Shown: positions 1 through 6,000, counted from the stretch's first letter. The stretch is 8,254 nt of DNA from CAYLZW01 sp964388085 (GCA_964388085.1 CAYLZW010000257.1:1-8254), one strand, 5' to 3'. Translations and numbers: made by a program. Notes: generated by a model not told the origin, from the sequence alone.

Positions 1-556
1 CGTCGAAGCCGACCTCGGCGCCGAAGTGCGCGTCGCGGATGTCCTTCGGCGTCATGGAGGGCGCCGACACCTTGCTGCGCGGCAGGTTGATGCCCTTCTT
101 GTCCTTGAGCGGCCCGCCGTCGATGACCTCACAGACGACGTCGCTGTCGCTCACCGAGAGCACCTCGAGCGTCAGGTTGCCGTCGTCGAGCAGGATGGGA
201 TCGCCCTTCTGCACGTCGCGCGGCAGCAGCTTGTAGCTCGTCGGGAAGCGCTCGGCGGTGCCCAGGATCTCGTCGGTGGTGATGACGGTGCGCTTGCCCT
301 CCTCGAGCATGACCTCGCCGTTCTCCATCTTGCCGCAGCGGATCTTCGGCCCCTGGAGGTCCTGCATGATGGCGACGGGCTTTTGCAGCTTGCCGGCGGC
401 CGCGCGCACGCGGTTCACGATGACGCGGTGGAAGTCGTAGTCGCCGTGGCTGAAGTTCTGCCGCACGACGTCGAGGCCGGCGCCGATGAGGCCCTCGATC
501 TGCTCGGGAGAGTCACTGGCGGGGCCGAGGGTGCAGACGATCTTCGCGCGACGCAT
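1..556 (-). CDS. pyk: Pyruvate kinase, N-terminal part (3' end of gene beyond the window)
   Basis: Pyruvate kinase transfers phosphate from phosphoenolpyruvate to ADP, the last step of glycolysis, in the cytosol. About 185 codons are present, starting MRRAKIVCTLGPAS, the usual first beta strand of the barrel domain. Next come RQNFSHG near residues 32-38 (equivalent of the substrate/nucleotide-binding R-x-N-x-S-H-G segment) and IMQDLQGPKIRCG near 63-75. These are followed by the B-domain lid and a KKGINLPRSKVSAPSMTPKD segment, which marks the return to the barrel. The catalytic lysine region and the C-terminal allosteric domain lie off the left edge. The ATG at 556 is preceded by AGGAG (562-566) with a 5-nt spacer, which fixes the start. 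The residue after the motif arginine is Gln, where I expect a hydrophobic residue (Leu, Met, Ile or Val). The family assignment is very secure. Whether it is the PykF-like or PykA-like isozyme cannot be told from this part. Confidence 0.97.
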   Translation of the reverse strand, partial: MRRAKIVCTLGPASDSPEQIEGLIGAGLDVVRQNFSHGDYDFHRVIVNRVRAAAGKLQKPVAIMQDLQGPKIRCGKMENGEVMLEEGKRTVITTDEILGTAERFPTSYKLLPRDVQKGDPILLDDGNLTLEVLSVSDSDVVCEVIDGGPLKDKKGINLPRSKVSAPSMTPKDIRDAHFGAEVGFD

Positions 557-580
557 ACGAGCTCCTGCTCAAGCGATCCG

Positions 581-625
581 GACAAAAGAGAAACGCGGGG
601 TCCCGATGGTGATCGGGACCCCGCG
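581..625 (-). terminator. Intrinsic terminator downstream of the zinc-ribbon membrane gene
   Basis: Positions 594-607 and 612-625 form a perfect 14-bp GC-rich inverted repeat with a 4-nt loop. Read on the minus strand, the stem is followed at once by TTTCTCTTTTGTC (593-581), a U-rich tract, so the terminator acts on leftward transcription. It lies 25 nt past the stop codon of the 651-1421 gene and ends 24 nt before the pyk start codon. It should therefore separate the two same-strand genes transcriptionally, or act as a leader attenuator if pyk is read from upstream. Confidence 0.88.
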
Positions 626-654
626 CTCATAAAGCAACCAGAACCTGTCGTCAG
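626..654 (-). promoter_or_regulatory. Candidate pyk promoter overlapping the upstream stop codon
   Basis: On the minus strand CTGACG (654-649) and TATGAG (631-626) are separated by exactly 17 nt. Each matches 4 of 6 bases of the sigma70-type consensus. The -35 box includes the TGA stop of the upstream gene. The predicted start, near 619, falls inside the first arm of the terminator stem. A transcript from here would carry only about 8 bp of that stem, set back from the U-tract. This is a pattern match only. A promoter is needed somewhere because a strong terminator precedes pyk. Confidence 0.3.
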
Positions 655-1421
655 CCCATGCGCTCGGCGCCGCCGGCGATCCCGAACAGGCGCTTGTACA
701 GCACCGCCGTCGAGATCATGAACAGCGGCATGGCGACGAGCAGGCCGAGGCCGAACGGGATGGAGGCGACGAAGGCGATGAGGCCCATGACGATCATGAA
801 GACGAGCATCAGGCCGATGTGTCCGTTGACGACCTTCATGGAGCCCATGAGGGCCGGCCAGAACTCCTCGTCGCGATCGACCACGAGGTACATGGCGAAG
901 CTGAACGCCACGGCGAGGTAGAGGCCGGGCAGGATGAGCAGGATCACGCCGACGCCGACGAGCACGCCCATGACGAGCTGCGTCAGCATCAGCGGCACGA
1001 AGCGCTTGAAGCCGTCGAAGAAGTTGTTGAACTCGGCCGGGCGGCCCGCCACGAGGCGGAGCGCCACCGCGATCATGCCGCCGGCGAGCGGGCCGCCGAC
1101 GATGAGCGAGCCGAAGGGCACGAACGCGGCCGCCATCGAGATGGCACCGACGACGATCATGCCGACGATCAGCAAGCCGAGGTTTGGCTTGGTGATGGCC
1201 CAGCCCTCGCCGAGCAGGTCTCCCACGCCGATGTTCAGCGGCGTCTGCGCGATCTCGTCATAGGAGGCGCCGTGCGTGAGGGAAGAGAGCGCCGACGACG
1301 GAGCGGCGGCCGCGGTCGCGACGCCTCCGGCGGCCTGCGCCTGGGCGGTCATCTGGTAGCCGCAGCCTCCGCAGAACTTCGCGGAGTTGGGCAGCTCGGA
1401 GCCACAGCTCGGGCAATTCAT
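651..1421 (-). CDS. Zinc-ribbon multi-pass membrane protein of unknown function
   Basis: The product has 256 residues. It begins MNCPSCGSELPNSAKFCGGCGYQM, a zinc ribbon with ligand pairs C3/C6 and C17/C20. An Ala/Ser-rich linker (25-50) and an amphipathic stretch (54-78, with LLGEGWAITKPN) follow. The rest is strongly hydrophobic, with likely membrane segments near 81-101, 104-124, 143-164, 166-181, 202-220 and 222-241. These are divided by short charged loops (RPAEFNNFFDGFKRF, DRDEEFWPALMGSMK). The loop pattern recalls the broad group of predicted inner-membrane proteins with repeated W/F-x-x-A-L-x-x-S-x-K helices, but I cannot name a family or function. The zinc ribbon is expected to be cytosolic and may bind a partner. 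AGGAG (1430-1434) lies 8 nt before the ATG. An in-frame GTG two codons earlier sits too close to that site. The gene is divergent from the lipoprotein gene and ends at a strong terminator. Confidence 0.85.
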   Translation of the reverse strand: MNCPSCGSELPNSAKFCGGCGYQMTAQAQAAGGVATAAAAPSSALSSLTHGASYDEIAQTPLNIGVGDLLGEGWAITKPNLGLLIVGMIVVGAISMAAAFVPFGSLIVGGPLAGGMIAVALRLVAGRPAEFNNFFDGFKRFVPLMLTQLVMGVLVGVGVILLILPGLYLAVAFSFAMYLVVDRDEEFWPALMGSMKVVNGHIGLMLVFMIVMGLIAFVASIPFGLGLLVAMPLFMISTAVLYKRLFGIAGGAERMG

Positions 1422-1466
1422 CGCGTTCACTCCTCTGGACGTCGACGGGAAGACCGTGGACGGGCC

Positions 1467-1495
1467 TGCGTAACACGCACTCGGGGAGGCGACAA
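1467..1495 (-). promoter_or_regulatory. Weak promoter candidate for the zinc-ribbon membrane gene
   Basis: On the minus strand TTGTCG (1495-1490) is followed after 17 nt by TACGCA (1472-1467), upstream of the gene starting at 1421. The -35 is a fair match (4 of 6) and the -10 is poor. It is listed because the divergent spacer must hold a leftward promoter and this is the best-spaced pair I found. Confidence 0.2.
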
Positions 1496-1515
1496 CGCGA
1501 CCCCTGCACACCTGT

Positions 1516-1532
1516 GATCTCGGCACGAGATC
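1516..1532. repeat. Perfect 7-bp inverted repeat in the divergent spacer (possible operator)
   Basis: GATCTCG (1516-1522) and CGAGATC (1526-1532) are exact inverted copies separated by GCA. The site sits near the middle of the 222-bp region between two divergently transcribed genes, where a shared operator could lie. It could also be a small hairpin or a chance repeat. No adjacent regulator gene supports it. Confidence 0.35.
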
Positions 1533-1586
1533 GCTTCCTTGCATAGGGAGTCTCCCCCGCCCGCGATCGGCGCGCGACCGGCCGCG

Positions 1587-1615
1587 TTGTGGGCGCACCG
1601 CACCCCTGGTACACG
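1587..1615 (+). promoter_or_regulatory. Weak promoter candidate for the lipoprotein gene
   Basis: TTGTGG (1587-1592) and TACACG (1610-1615) are separated by 17 nt. Transcription would start near 1622, leaving a leader of about 22 nt that contains GGAG (1634-1637). Both boxes are imperfect and the call is tentative. Confidence 0.25.
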
Positions 1616-1643
1616 CTCCGCGTCCCCTCTCGTGGAGCCGGTC

Positions 1644-3326
1644 ATGCTGCGTCTCGCCCAAGCCCGCCTCGCCCTCGTCGTCGTCACCTTGCCGTTCGTC
1701 GCCTGTGAGTGCGAGGGCCTCGAGGGAGCGGCCGCCATCGGCGCCATCACGCCGCCGCTGCTCGATCTCGGCCCCGTCCCGCTCGGCACCGACTGCCAGG
1801 CGATCCTGCAGGTCGAAAACAAGGGGACCGCCGACCTGTCCATCGACAGCACCGAGCTCACGAACGTGGGCGGCGAGTGGGCGGTCCAGCGCGCGCCGCA
1901 GAACGTGAACCTCGGCAGCAGCGACGACCTCATCATCCTCTACACCGCGAGCGGCGCCGAGAACGTACGGCAGAGCGCGACGGTGCAGGTGCAGACGAAC
2001 GGCCGCGACAACGACGGCTTGCTCACCGCCACCATGACCGCGCTGCCCACGTCCGAGACGGCCGCCGTGGCGGTCGTGAAGTGCGGCGAGGGAGACGCGC
2101 GCGCGGACTGCAGCGAGCTCGCCTTCGGCGCCACCCAGATCGGCACCATCGCGGAGCCCGCGCCCGGCCGAAACCTCGCGGTCGACGTCGTCAACGAGGG
2201 GAACGCGCCGCTCACGGTCTCCGCGGCGGTCATCGAGGGCGGCGACGGCGACTTCCAGATCGAGACCGTGCTGCTCGGCAACGTCGAGACCCCGCTGCCC
2301 GTCACCTTGGCGCCCGGTCGCGCCGGCGCCTGTGAGCCGCTCAGCGAGTCGAGCTGCGTCGACGCCGCGAGCTGTAACGTGCTGACCATCCGCGTGACCT
2401 ACCGGCCGACCGCGCTCGGCGGGGACGCGGCCGATCTCGTCGTGTTCACCGACGCGGCCGAGGGCGACGAGCTGCGCGTCGGCATGACCGGCCAGGGCTC
2501 GGACATCGGCATCGTCGTGCTGCCCGACTTCGTCAGCTTCTCCGACGTGAGCGAGGGCGGCAGCGGCGAGGTCGACCTGCGCGTGCTCAACGTGGGCAGC
2601 CGCCAGGAGCCGGTGAACGAGAGCTGCATCGATCTCGAGGGCGACGGCACCTGCGACGGGCTGTGCACCGGCGGCGACGACGAGAAGGTCCTCGGTGGCA
2701 CGCTCGGCTGCGACGTCAGCAAGGTCGACGGCGGCAACGAGGGCAAGGGCTTCGTGCTCGCGGCCACCGACGCGCAGGAGGGCGGCGACGACGAGCGCAT
2801 CATCACGATTGCCTGGTCCCCGGTGGCGGGCAACGCCGAGATCCCGGCCGGCAGCGTGCTTCGCCTCGAGACCAACCTGTCGGGGAACGGGGGCATCATC
2901 GAGGTGCCGGTCACCGGCGGCAACGCGGGCCTCTTGCGCGTCGATGCCGACCCGGGCGCCATCTGCGGCGAGGGCCTCTGCCTCCTGGCCGAGAGCGCGA
3001 CGCCCGAGGACACGACGACGTGGACCGGCTCGCTCGACTTCACGTTGCGCAACGACGGCGACGGCACGCTCGACGTCACGGCCCTCGCGTTCGACGACAC
3101 CCAGCCCACCATCGCGGACGACTTCACGCTCGAGGACGCGAGCGGCAGCGCGCTGAACCCCACGAGCCCGGGCATCACGCTGGCGCCGGGCGAGAGCGTG
3201 GACTTGAGCGTCACCTACGCGAACAACGACGCCTCGGAGACGGACGTCATCAACCTCCTGGCGACGCACACCGGCCTCGGCGAGCTGCTGACGATCCAGA
3301 TCAGCGTCGTGCCGCCGGCGGAGTGA
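1644..3326 (+). CDS. Acidic outer-surface lipoprotein with about four Ig-like (choice-of-anchor D type) repeats
   Basis: The 560-residue product begins MLRLAQARLALVVVTLPFVAC, a lipoprotein signal peptide with a somewhat divergent lipobox (FVAC) and lipidated C21. Residue +2 is Glu, so outer-membrane sorting is plausible. The mature chain shows about four beta-sandwich units. Each opens with a strand followed by a turn and an N-x-G-x-x-x-L pattern: near 37-125 (LDLGPVPLGT, VENKGTADLSI), 156-265 (LAFGATQIGT, VNEGNAPLTV), 290-425 (FVSFSDVSEGG, LNVGS) and 430-560 (LDFTLRNDGDGTLDV, ending in LAPGESVDLSVTY). This resembles the choice-of-anchor D/ASH-like domains common in myxobacterial exported proteins. 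An insert at 328-357 holds four Cys (328, 337, 341, 356) among Asp and Gly. The chain is strongly acidic. The ATG at 1644 is chosen because GGAG (1634-1637) lies 6 nt upstream and the signal peptide starts there. The frame stays open back to 1539, but that part looks non-coding. Binding partner and role are unknown. Confidence 0.88.
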   Translation: MLRLAQARLALVVVTLPFVACECEGLEGAAAIGAITPPLLDLGPVPLGTDCQAILQVENKGTADLSIDSTELTNVGGEWAVQRAPQNVNLGSSDDLIILYTASGAENVRQSATVQVQTNGRDNDGLLTATMTALPTSETAAVAVVKCGEGDARADCSELAFGATQIGTIAEPAPGRNLAVDVVNEGNAPLTVSAAVIEGGDGDFQIETVLLGNVETPLPVTLAPGRAGACEPLSESSCVDAASCNVLTIRVTYRPTALGGDAADLVVFTDAAEGDELRVGMTGQGSDIGIVVLPDFVSFSDVSEGGSGEVDLRVLNVGSRQEPVNESCIDLEGDGTCDGLCTGGDDEKVLGGTLGCDVSKVDGGNEGKGFVLAATDAQEGGDDERIITIAWSPVAGNAEIPAGSVLRLETNLSGNGGIIEVPVTGGNAGLLRVDADPGAICGEGLCLLAESATPEDTTTWTGSLDFTLRNDGDGTLDVTALAFDDTQPTIADDFTLEDASGSALNPTSPGITLAPGESVDLSVTYANNDASETDVINLLATHTGLGELLTIQISVVPPAE

Positions 3327-3333
3327 CCGCCCC

Positions 3334-4230
3334 TCAGTGTTTGCCGCGTAGGAGCAGCCACAGGCCGACCAGCACCACGGAGCCGCCGACGAGGGTCAGC
3401 GGCGCCGGGATCTCGTCGAGGAACATCCACGCGAGCGCCGTGGCGACGACGGGCTCGACCAGGATCGTGCCCGAGAGCACGGCCGCCTTCAGGTAGCGCA
3501 GCGCCCAGTTGAAGATGGTGTGCCCGAGGATCTGCGGCCCGACGGCGATGGCGAGCAGCCACCCCCAGGTCGGCGCCGAGTAGCCGCCGAGGGGCGCCCC
3601 CACGAGGACGCAGACGGGCAACAGCGCCAGCGCGGCGACCGTGTAGACGACGACGGAGTACGGCAGGATGGCGACGCCGCCCGTGCGCACATTGCGCCCG
3701 ACGAGCACGTAGGCGGACACGGAGACGGAGCCGAGCAGCGCGAGCACGTTGCCGAACAGGGCGCTCTCGTAGGCGCTGTCCGCCGACGCGATCAGGCCAC
3801 AGCCGACGAAGGACACCGCGATGCCGGCGCCGACGAGGAGGCTGACGCGCTCCTGCAGGAAGATGCGCCCGAGGATGGCGACGAAGATCGGCTGTGTGCA
3901 CACGAGCACAACGCTGGCCGCCACCGAGGTGTGCTCGAGCGAGGTGATCCAGAACCCAAAGTGGAGCGCGAGGAAGACGCCCGCGAGCGCGCCGAGCCAC
4001 AACGCCCGCCCTCTCGGCAGCGCCTCTCGACGATAGATGACGACAGGCAGGAGCAGCGCGACGGCGAGCACGTTGCGCCAGAGGGCGACCGAGAGCGGCG
4101 GCGCCTCCGCGAGGCGAATGAAGATGGCGGACGACGACGCCGCGAGCAGCGCGACCGTGAGGCCCAGCCACACCCGCGCGTCGGCCTTGGGCTCTACGTC
4201 TTCGTTGGAGCGGAGGTCGTCCTCGAGCAC
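3334..4230 (-). CDS. EamA/DMT-superfamily membrane transporter
   Basis: The 298-residue protein has ten predicted membrane helices, near 22-40, 46-65, 76-97, 102-121, 129-149, 159-178, 188-211, 222-243, 248-270 and 277-294. They are arranged as two tandem EamA repeats. Family hallmarks are PPLSVALWRNVLAVALLLP in helix 2 and the paired helix-4/helix-9 ends, FLQERVSLLVGAGIAVSFVG (Glu127) and FLDEIPAPLTLVGGSVVLVG (Glu273). The family exports amino acids, nucleobases and other small metabolites across the inner membrane. The substrate cannot be read from sequence. The start is GTG at 4230. No in-frame start lies between it and the upstream stop at 4285-4287, and no good ribosome binding site precedes it. 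A GTG at codon 20 (4173) would still keep all helices. The stop lies 7 nt from that of the convergent lipoprotein gene, with no room for a terminator. The gene lies 98 nt downstream of the TPR gene on the same strand and could be read together with it. Confidence 0.9.
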   Translation of the reverse strand: MLEDDLRSNEDVEPKADARVWLGLTVALLAASSSAIFIRLAEAPPLSVALWRNVLAVALLLPVVIYRREALPRGRALWLGALAGVFLALHFGFWITSLEHTSVAASVVLVCTQPIFVAILGRIFLQERVSLLVGAGIAVSFVGCGLIASADSAYESALFGNVLALLGSVSVSAYVLVGRNVRTGGVAILPYSVVVYTVAALALLPVCVLVGAPLGGYSAPTWGWLLAIAVGPQILGHTIFNWALRYLKAAVLSGTILVEPVVATALAWMFLDEIPAPLTLVGGSVVLVGLWLLLRGKH

Positions 4231-4328
4231 GGCGGCATCATGCGCCGTCTCCGGCGTCTGGGCGAGCCCGAAGGCGCGCGCTCGTTACACACGCCCTACA
4301 GTGATCGCCGCGCGTCAGGATCGGGCCG

Positions 4329-5288
4329 CTACAGCTCACCCGCGCGCAGGCGCTTGAAGTCGGGGTTGTCGTGCAACGACTTCAGGTCGGGATCCGCGTC
4401 GAGCGTGTTGGTGTCGACGTAGCCGTTCAACACGGCGATGCGCAGGTAGCGGAGCGCTTGCTCGGCCTCGCCCTTCAACGCGTACACACAGGCCACGTTG
4501 TAGTAGGCGTCGCGGTTGCCCGGGTTCGCCTCGAGGCCACGCTTGTAGTAGTCGAGCGCCTCGTCGTAGCGGTCGCGCATGTAGTAGGTGACGCCGACGC
4601 CGACGTAGGCCTGGCTGTAGCTCGGATCCACCTCGATCGACTGGAGGAAGCGCTCCCGGGCCTCCTCGATGGCGCCGGACTCGAACAGCGCCTGCCCCTC
4701 GGCGGCGAGCTTCTCCGCCCCCGCTCGTCCTCGCTCCGTCGGCCCCTTCTTGGCGTCGCTGCCGGACGCCGCGCCCTGCTTCACGCCCTGCTGCTTCTTC
4801 GCGTGCTTCTTCGCCTGGCGCTGCTGCTTTCGCTGCGCCGCCGCGGCTCGCTCCGCCGGGGTCTTCGCGCCCGAGCGCTTCAGCGTGATGCCGTCGCCGC
4901 CGATCGGCGTCTTGCACTGCCCTGCCTCGAGATGCACGGCGCCGCTCATCAGCTTGCCGTTCTGCGTCAGGAGCAGCATGACGACGCCGTCGACGTCGCC
5001 GGAGCAGCCCGCGCCGAGCTTGCAGGTGTGCAGCGTGCCGGTGACCGAGTCGTCGAGCCGCGTGCCCTCGAGCACCTTCTTGCCCGCCTTGTAGCTGCAA
5101 GGGTTCTTGCCGCCGGCCACGGTGCCGGTCACGACGCCCGACTTCTCGACGATGCGGACCTTGCCGATGGGCGTGTCATAGGTGCCCGACAGGCCGGCGC
5201 CGGACGCGGCGCCCGCGAACACCCAGCAGGCGGCCGCGAACAGGGCCGAGCTCGTCGGGGCCGAGCGGCGAAGAGAGCAGCGAAGCAT
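4329..5288 (-). CDS. Exported protein: cysteine-containing beta-rich domain, Lys/Gln linker, C-terminal TPR repeats
   Basis: The product has 319 residues. The N-terminus (MLRCSLRRS followed by a hydrophobic Ala-rich run to about 31, ending AASGAG) is a likely Sec signal peptide. Residues 32-137 look beta-rich (LSGTYDTPIGKVRIVEKSGVVTGTV) and contain C64, C89, C95 and C125, enough for two disulfides in the periplasm. I do not recognise this domain. Residues 140-185 form a highly basic Lys/Gln/Ala linker. Three TPRs follow, near 191-223, 225-257 and 260-290, with the usual G/A-x-x-Y/L and D-P spacing. A terminal segment DPDLKSLHDNPDFKRL caps the array, as in many bacterial TPR proteins. TPRs bind other proteins, so a scaffold or envelope-complex role is inferred. 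The ATG at 5288 has GGAGG (5293-5297) 4 nt upstream. It diverges from zapA. The basic linker could bind nucleic acid or anionic polymer, but nothing else supports that. Confidence 0.87.
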   Translation of the reverse strand: MLRCSLRRSAPTSSALFAAACWVFAGAASGAGLSGTYDTPIGKVRIVEKSGVVTGTVAGGKNPCSYKAGKKVLEGTRLDDSVTGTLHTCKLGAGCSGDVDGVVMLLLTQNGKLMSGAVHLEAGQCKTPIGGDGITLKRSGAKTPAERAAAAQRKQQRQAKKHAKKQQGVKQGAASGSDAKKGPTERGRAGAEKLAAEGQALFESGAIEEARERFLQSIEVDPSYSQAYVGVGVTYYMRDRYDEALDYYKRGLEANPGNRDAYYNVACVYALKGEAEQALRYLRIAVLNGYVDTNTLDADPDLKSLHDNPDFKRLRAGEL

Positions 5289-5451
5289 GGGACCTCCGGG
5301 ACATCACCCGCTTGGACGCCACCATACAGCGCTTTGTTCTGTCCTGGCGCCGGCGCGAGCGCGTGCCCGCGAGCGCGCGTCGCCGCGTTCTGTGTCGTCG
5401 TCGCTGCGCGGCGCGGCGTGAGGTCGATGTCAAGCTACGACACTCGTGCGA

Positions 5452-5465
5452 CGTCACCGGTGACG
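5452..5465. promoter_or_regulatory. Perfect 14-bp palindrome against the zapA -35 box (possible operator)
   Basis: CGTCACCGGTGACG is a perfect palindrome with no spacer. It ends 2 bp before the TTGACA box at 5468. A dimeric regulator bound here would touch or neighbour RNA polymerase, as an activator or repressor. In an 8-kb GC-rich window one such 14-bp palindrome is not improbable by chance, so the argument rests on its position. No known regulator is assigned. Confidence 0.4.
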
Positions 5466-5467
5466 CG

Positions 5468-5496
5468 TTGACACTCATCGTCCCAGCCCTTTAGCG
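5468..5496 (+). promoter_or_regulatory. Promoter of zapA (and probably the following cluster)
   Basis: TTGACA (5468-5473) is an exact sigma70-type -35 box. A 17-nt spacer leads to TTAGCG (5491-5496), or 16 nt to TTTAGC. Transcription is predicted near 5502-5504, giving a leader of about 20 nt that holds only the ribosome binding site. The perfect -35 and its fit with the start site make this the best promoter in the window. Confidence 0.65.
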
Positions 5497-5510
5497 TGCT
5501 CATGTTCGGC

Positions 5511-5517
5511 GGGGAGG
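5511..5517 (+). promoter_or_regulatory. Strong ribosome binding site that fixes the zapA start
   Basis: GGGGAGG lies 5 nt before the GTG at 5523. It shows that translation starts there. The in-frame upstream GTG (5496) overlaps the predicted -10 box, and the in-frame ATG (5502) lies ahead of this site at about the predicted transcription start. Confidence 0.8.
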
Positions 5518-5522
5518 TCTCG

Positions 5523-5879
5523 GTGAAGCGCAAGGTCGAAGTCTCACTCCTCGGTCGGAACTTCACCATCAAGTCTGACAAGGACGAGGCCTACCTCCAC
5601 CAGGTCGCGACCTTCGTGAACCGGAAGTTCGACGAGATCCGCCACCAGACCCGCACCGCGACCTCGCACGATCTCGCGCTCCTCGTGGCGCTGAACCTCG
5701 CCGACGAGCTCTTTCAGAGCGAAGATCGCGCGCGCTCGACGAGGGCCGAGATCCGCAAGCGCAGCGAGCGTCTGCTCCGCAACCTCGACGCCGCCCTCGA
5801 AGGCGCTGCCCCGCTCGACGAGGGCGCCGACGATCACAAGGCCGAGACCCGCGTCGTGCCCGAGGCCGTGGCGCGCTGA
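5523..5879 (+). CDS. zapA: Cell division protein ZapA
   Basis: ZapA is a small cytosolic protein that binds FtsZ and cross-links its filaments at the division ring. From the GTG at 5523 the product has 118 residues, close to the family norm. Residues 1-45 (VEVSLLGRNFTIKSDKDEAYLHQVATFVNRKFDEI) match the globular FtsZ-binding head. The helix ALLVALNLADELFQ (52-65) leads into a charged coiled coil to about 93, which makes the dimer/tetramer stalk. A low-complexity acidic tail (94-118) follows. Starting at 5496 or 5502 would add MLMFGGEVS-type residues that overlap the promoter and do not fit the family. Its place directly upstream of 6S RNA and fau matches the order known in other proteobacteria and supports the call. 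Confidence 0.92.
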   Translation: MKRKVEVSLLGRNFTIKSDKDEAYLHQVATFVNRKFDEIRHQTRTATSHDLALLVALNLADELFQSEDRARSTRAEIRKRSERLLRNLDAALEGAAPLDEGADDHKAETRVVPEAVAR

Positions 5880-5931
5880 TCCTGCACCTCGCGCCGTCGC
5901 GGGGGCCCCTGTCTCCGTGCGCCGCGCTCGC

Positions 5932-5961
5932 TTGGCTTGTAGGCGAAGGCGTTGCTAGCCT
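5932..5961 (+). promoter_or_regulatory. Candidate promoter for the 6S RNA gene
   Basis: TTGGCT (5932-5937) and TAGCCT (5956-5961) are 18 nt apart, 52 bp after the zapA stop. Transcription would begin near 5968, so about 30 nt would be trimmed to reach the closing stem of 6S RNA. Such 5' trimming of longer 6S precursors is known in E. coli. The -10 shares TAGC with the zapA promoter. Read-through from zapA is an alternative or additional source. Confidence 0.4.
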
Positions 5962-6000
5962 GGAGCGGTAGTCGACGCGGCCTCTCCTCGTCGACAGACC

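Noticed and set aside
26..721. A 231-codon plus-strand frame over the pyruvate kinase region
   Set aside because: It is antisense to clearly recognisable pyruvate kinase, has low-complexity His/Arg/Ala/Leu composition, and crosses the terminator hairpin.
651..3269. A continuous 872-codon minus-strand frame spanning the lipoprotein gene
   Set aside because: Only its last 256 codons (651-1421) are real. The rest is Arg/Ala/Asp/Val-rich antisense of the lipoprotein gene, where GC-rich codon bias removes stop codons. A strong ribosome binding site and the zinc ribbon fix the true start at 1421.
4231..4328. Terminator or promoter between the TPR gene and the EamA transporter
   Set aside because: I found no GC stem with U-tract and no well-spaced promoter boxes on the minus strand. 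The two genes may be co-transcribed, but the 98-bp gap leaves this open.
3520..4422. A 300-codon plus-strand frame opposite the EamA transporter
   Set aside because: It is Arg/Glu/Asp/Gly-rich antisense sequence. The minus strand encodes a well-formed ten-helix transporter.
5428..5433. TTGACA on the minus strand as -35 box of the TPR gene
   Set aside because: No acceptable -10 box lies 16-18 nt downstream (CGCGCA at 5410-5405). It is probably chance.
5900..5911. GGGGGCCCC as a zapA terminator
   Set aside because: The self-complementary run has no loop of usable size and no following U-tract. The first convincing terminator-like element is the end of 6S RNA.
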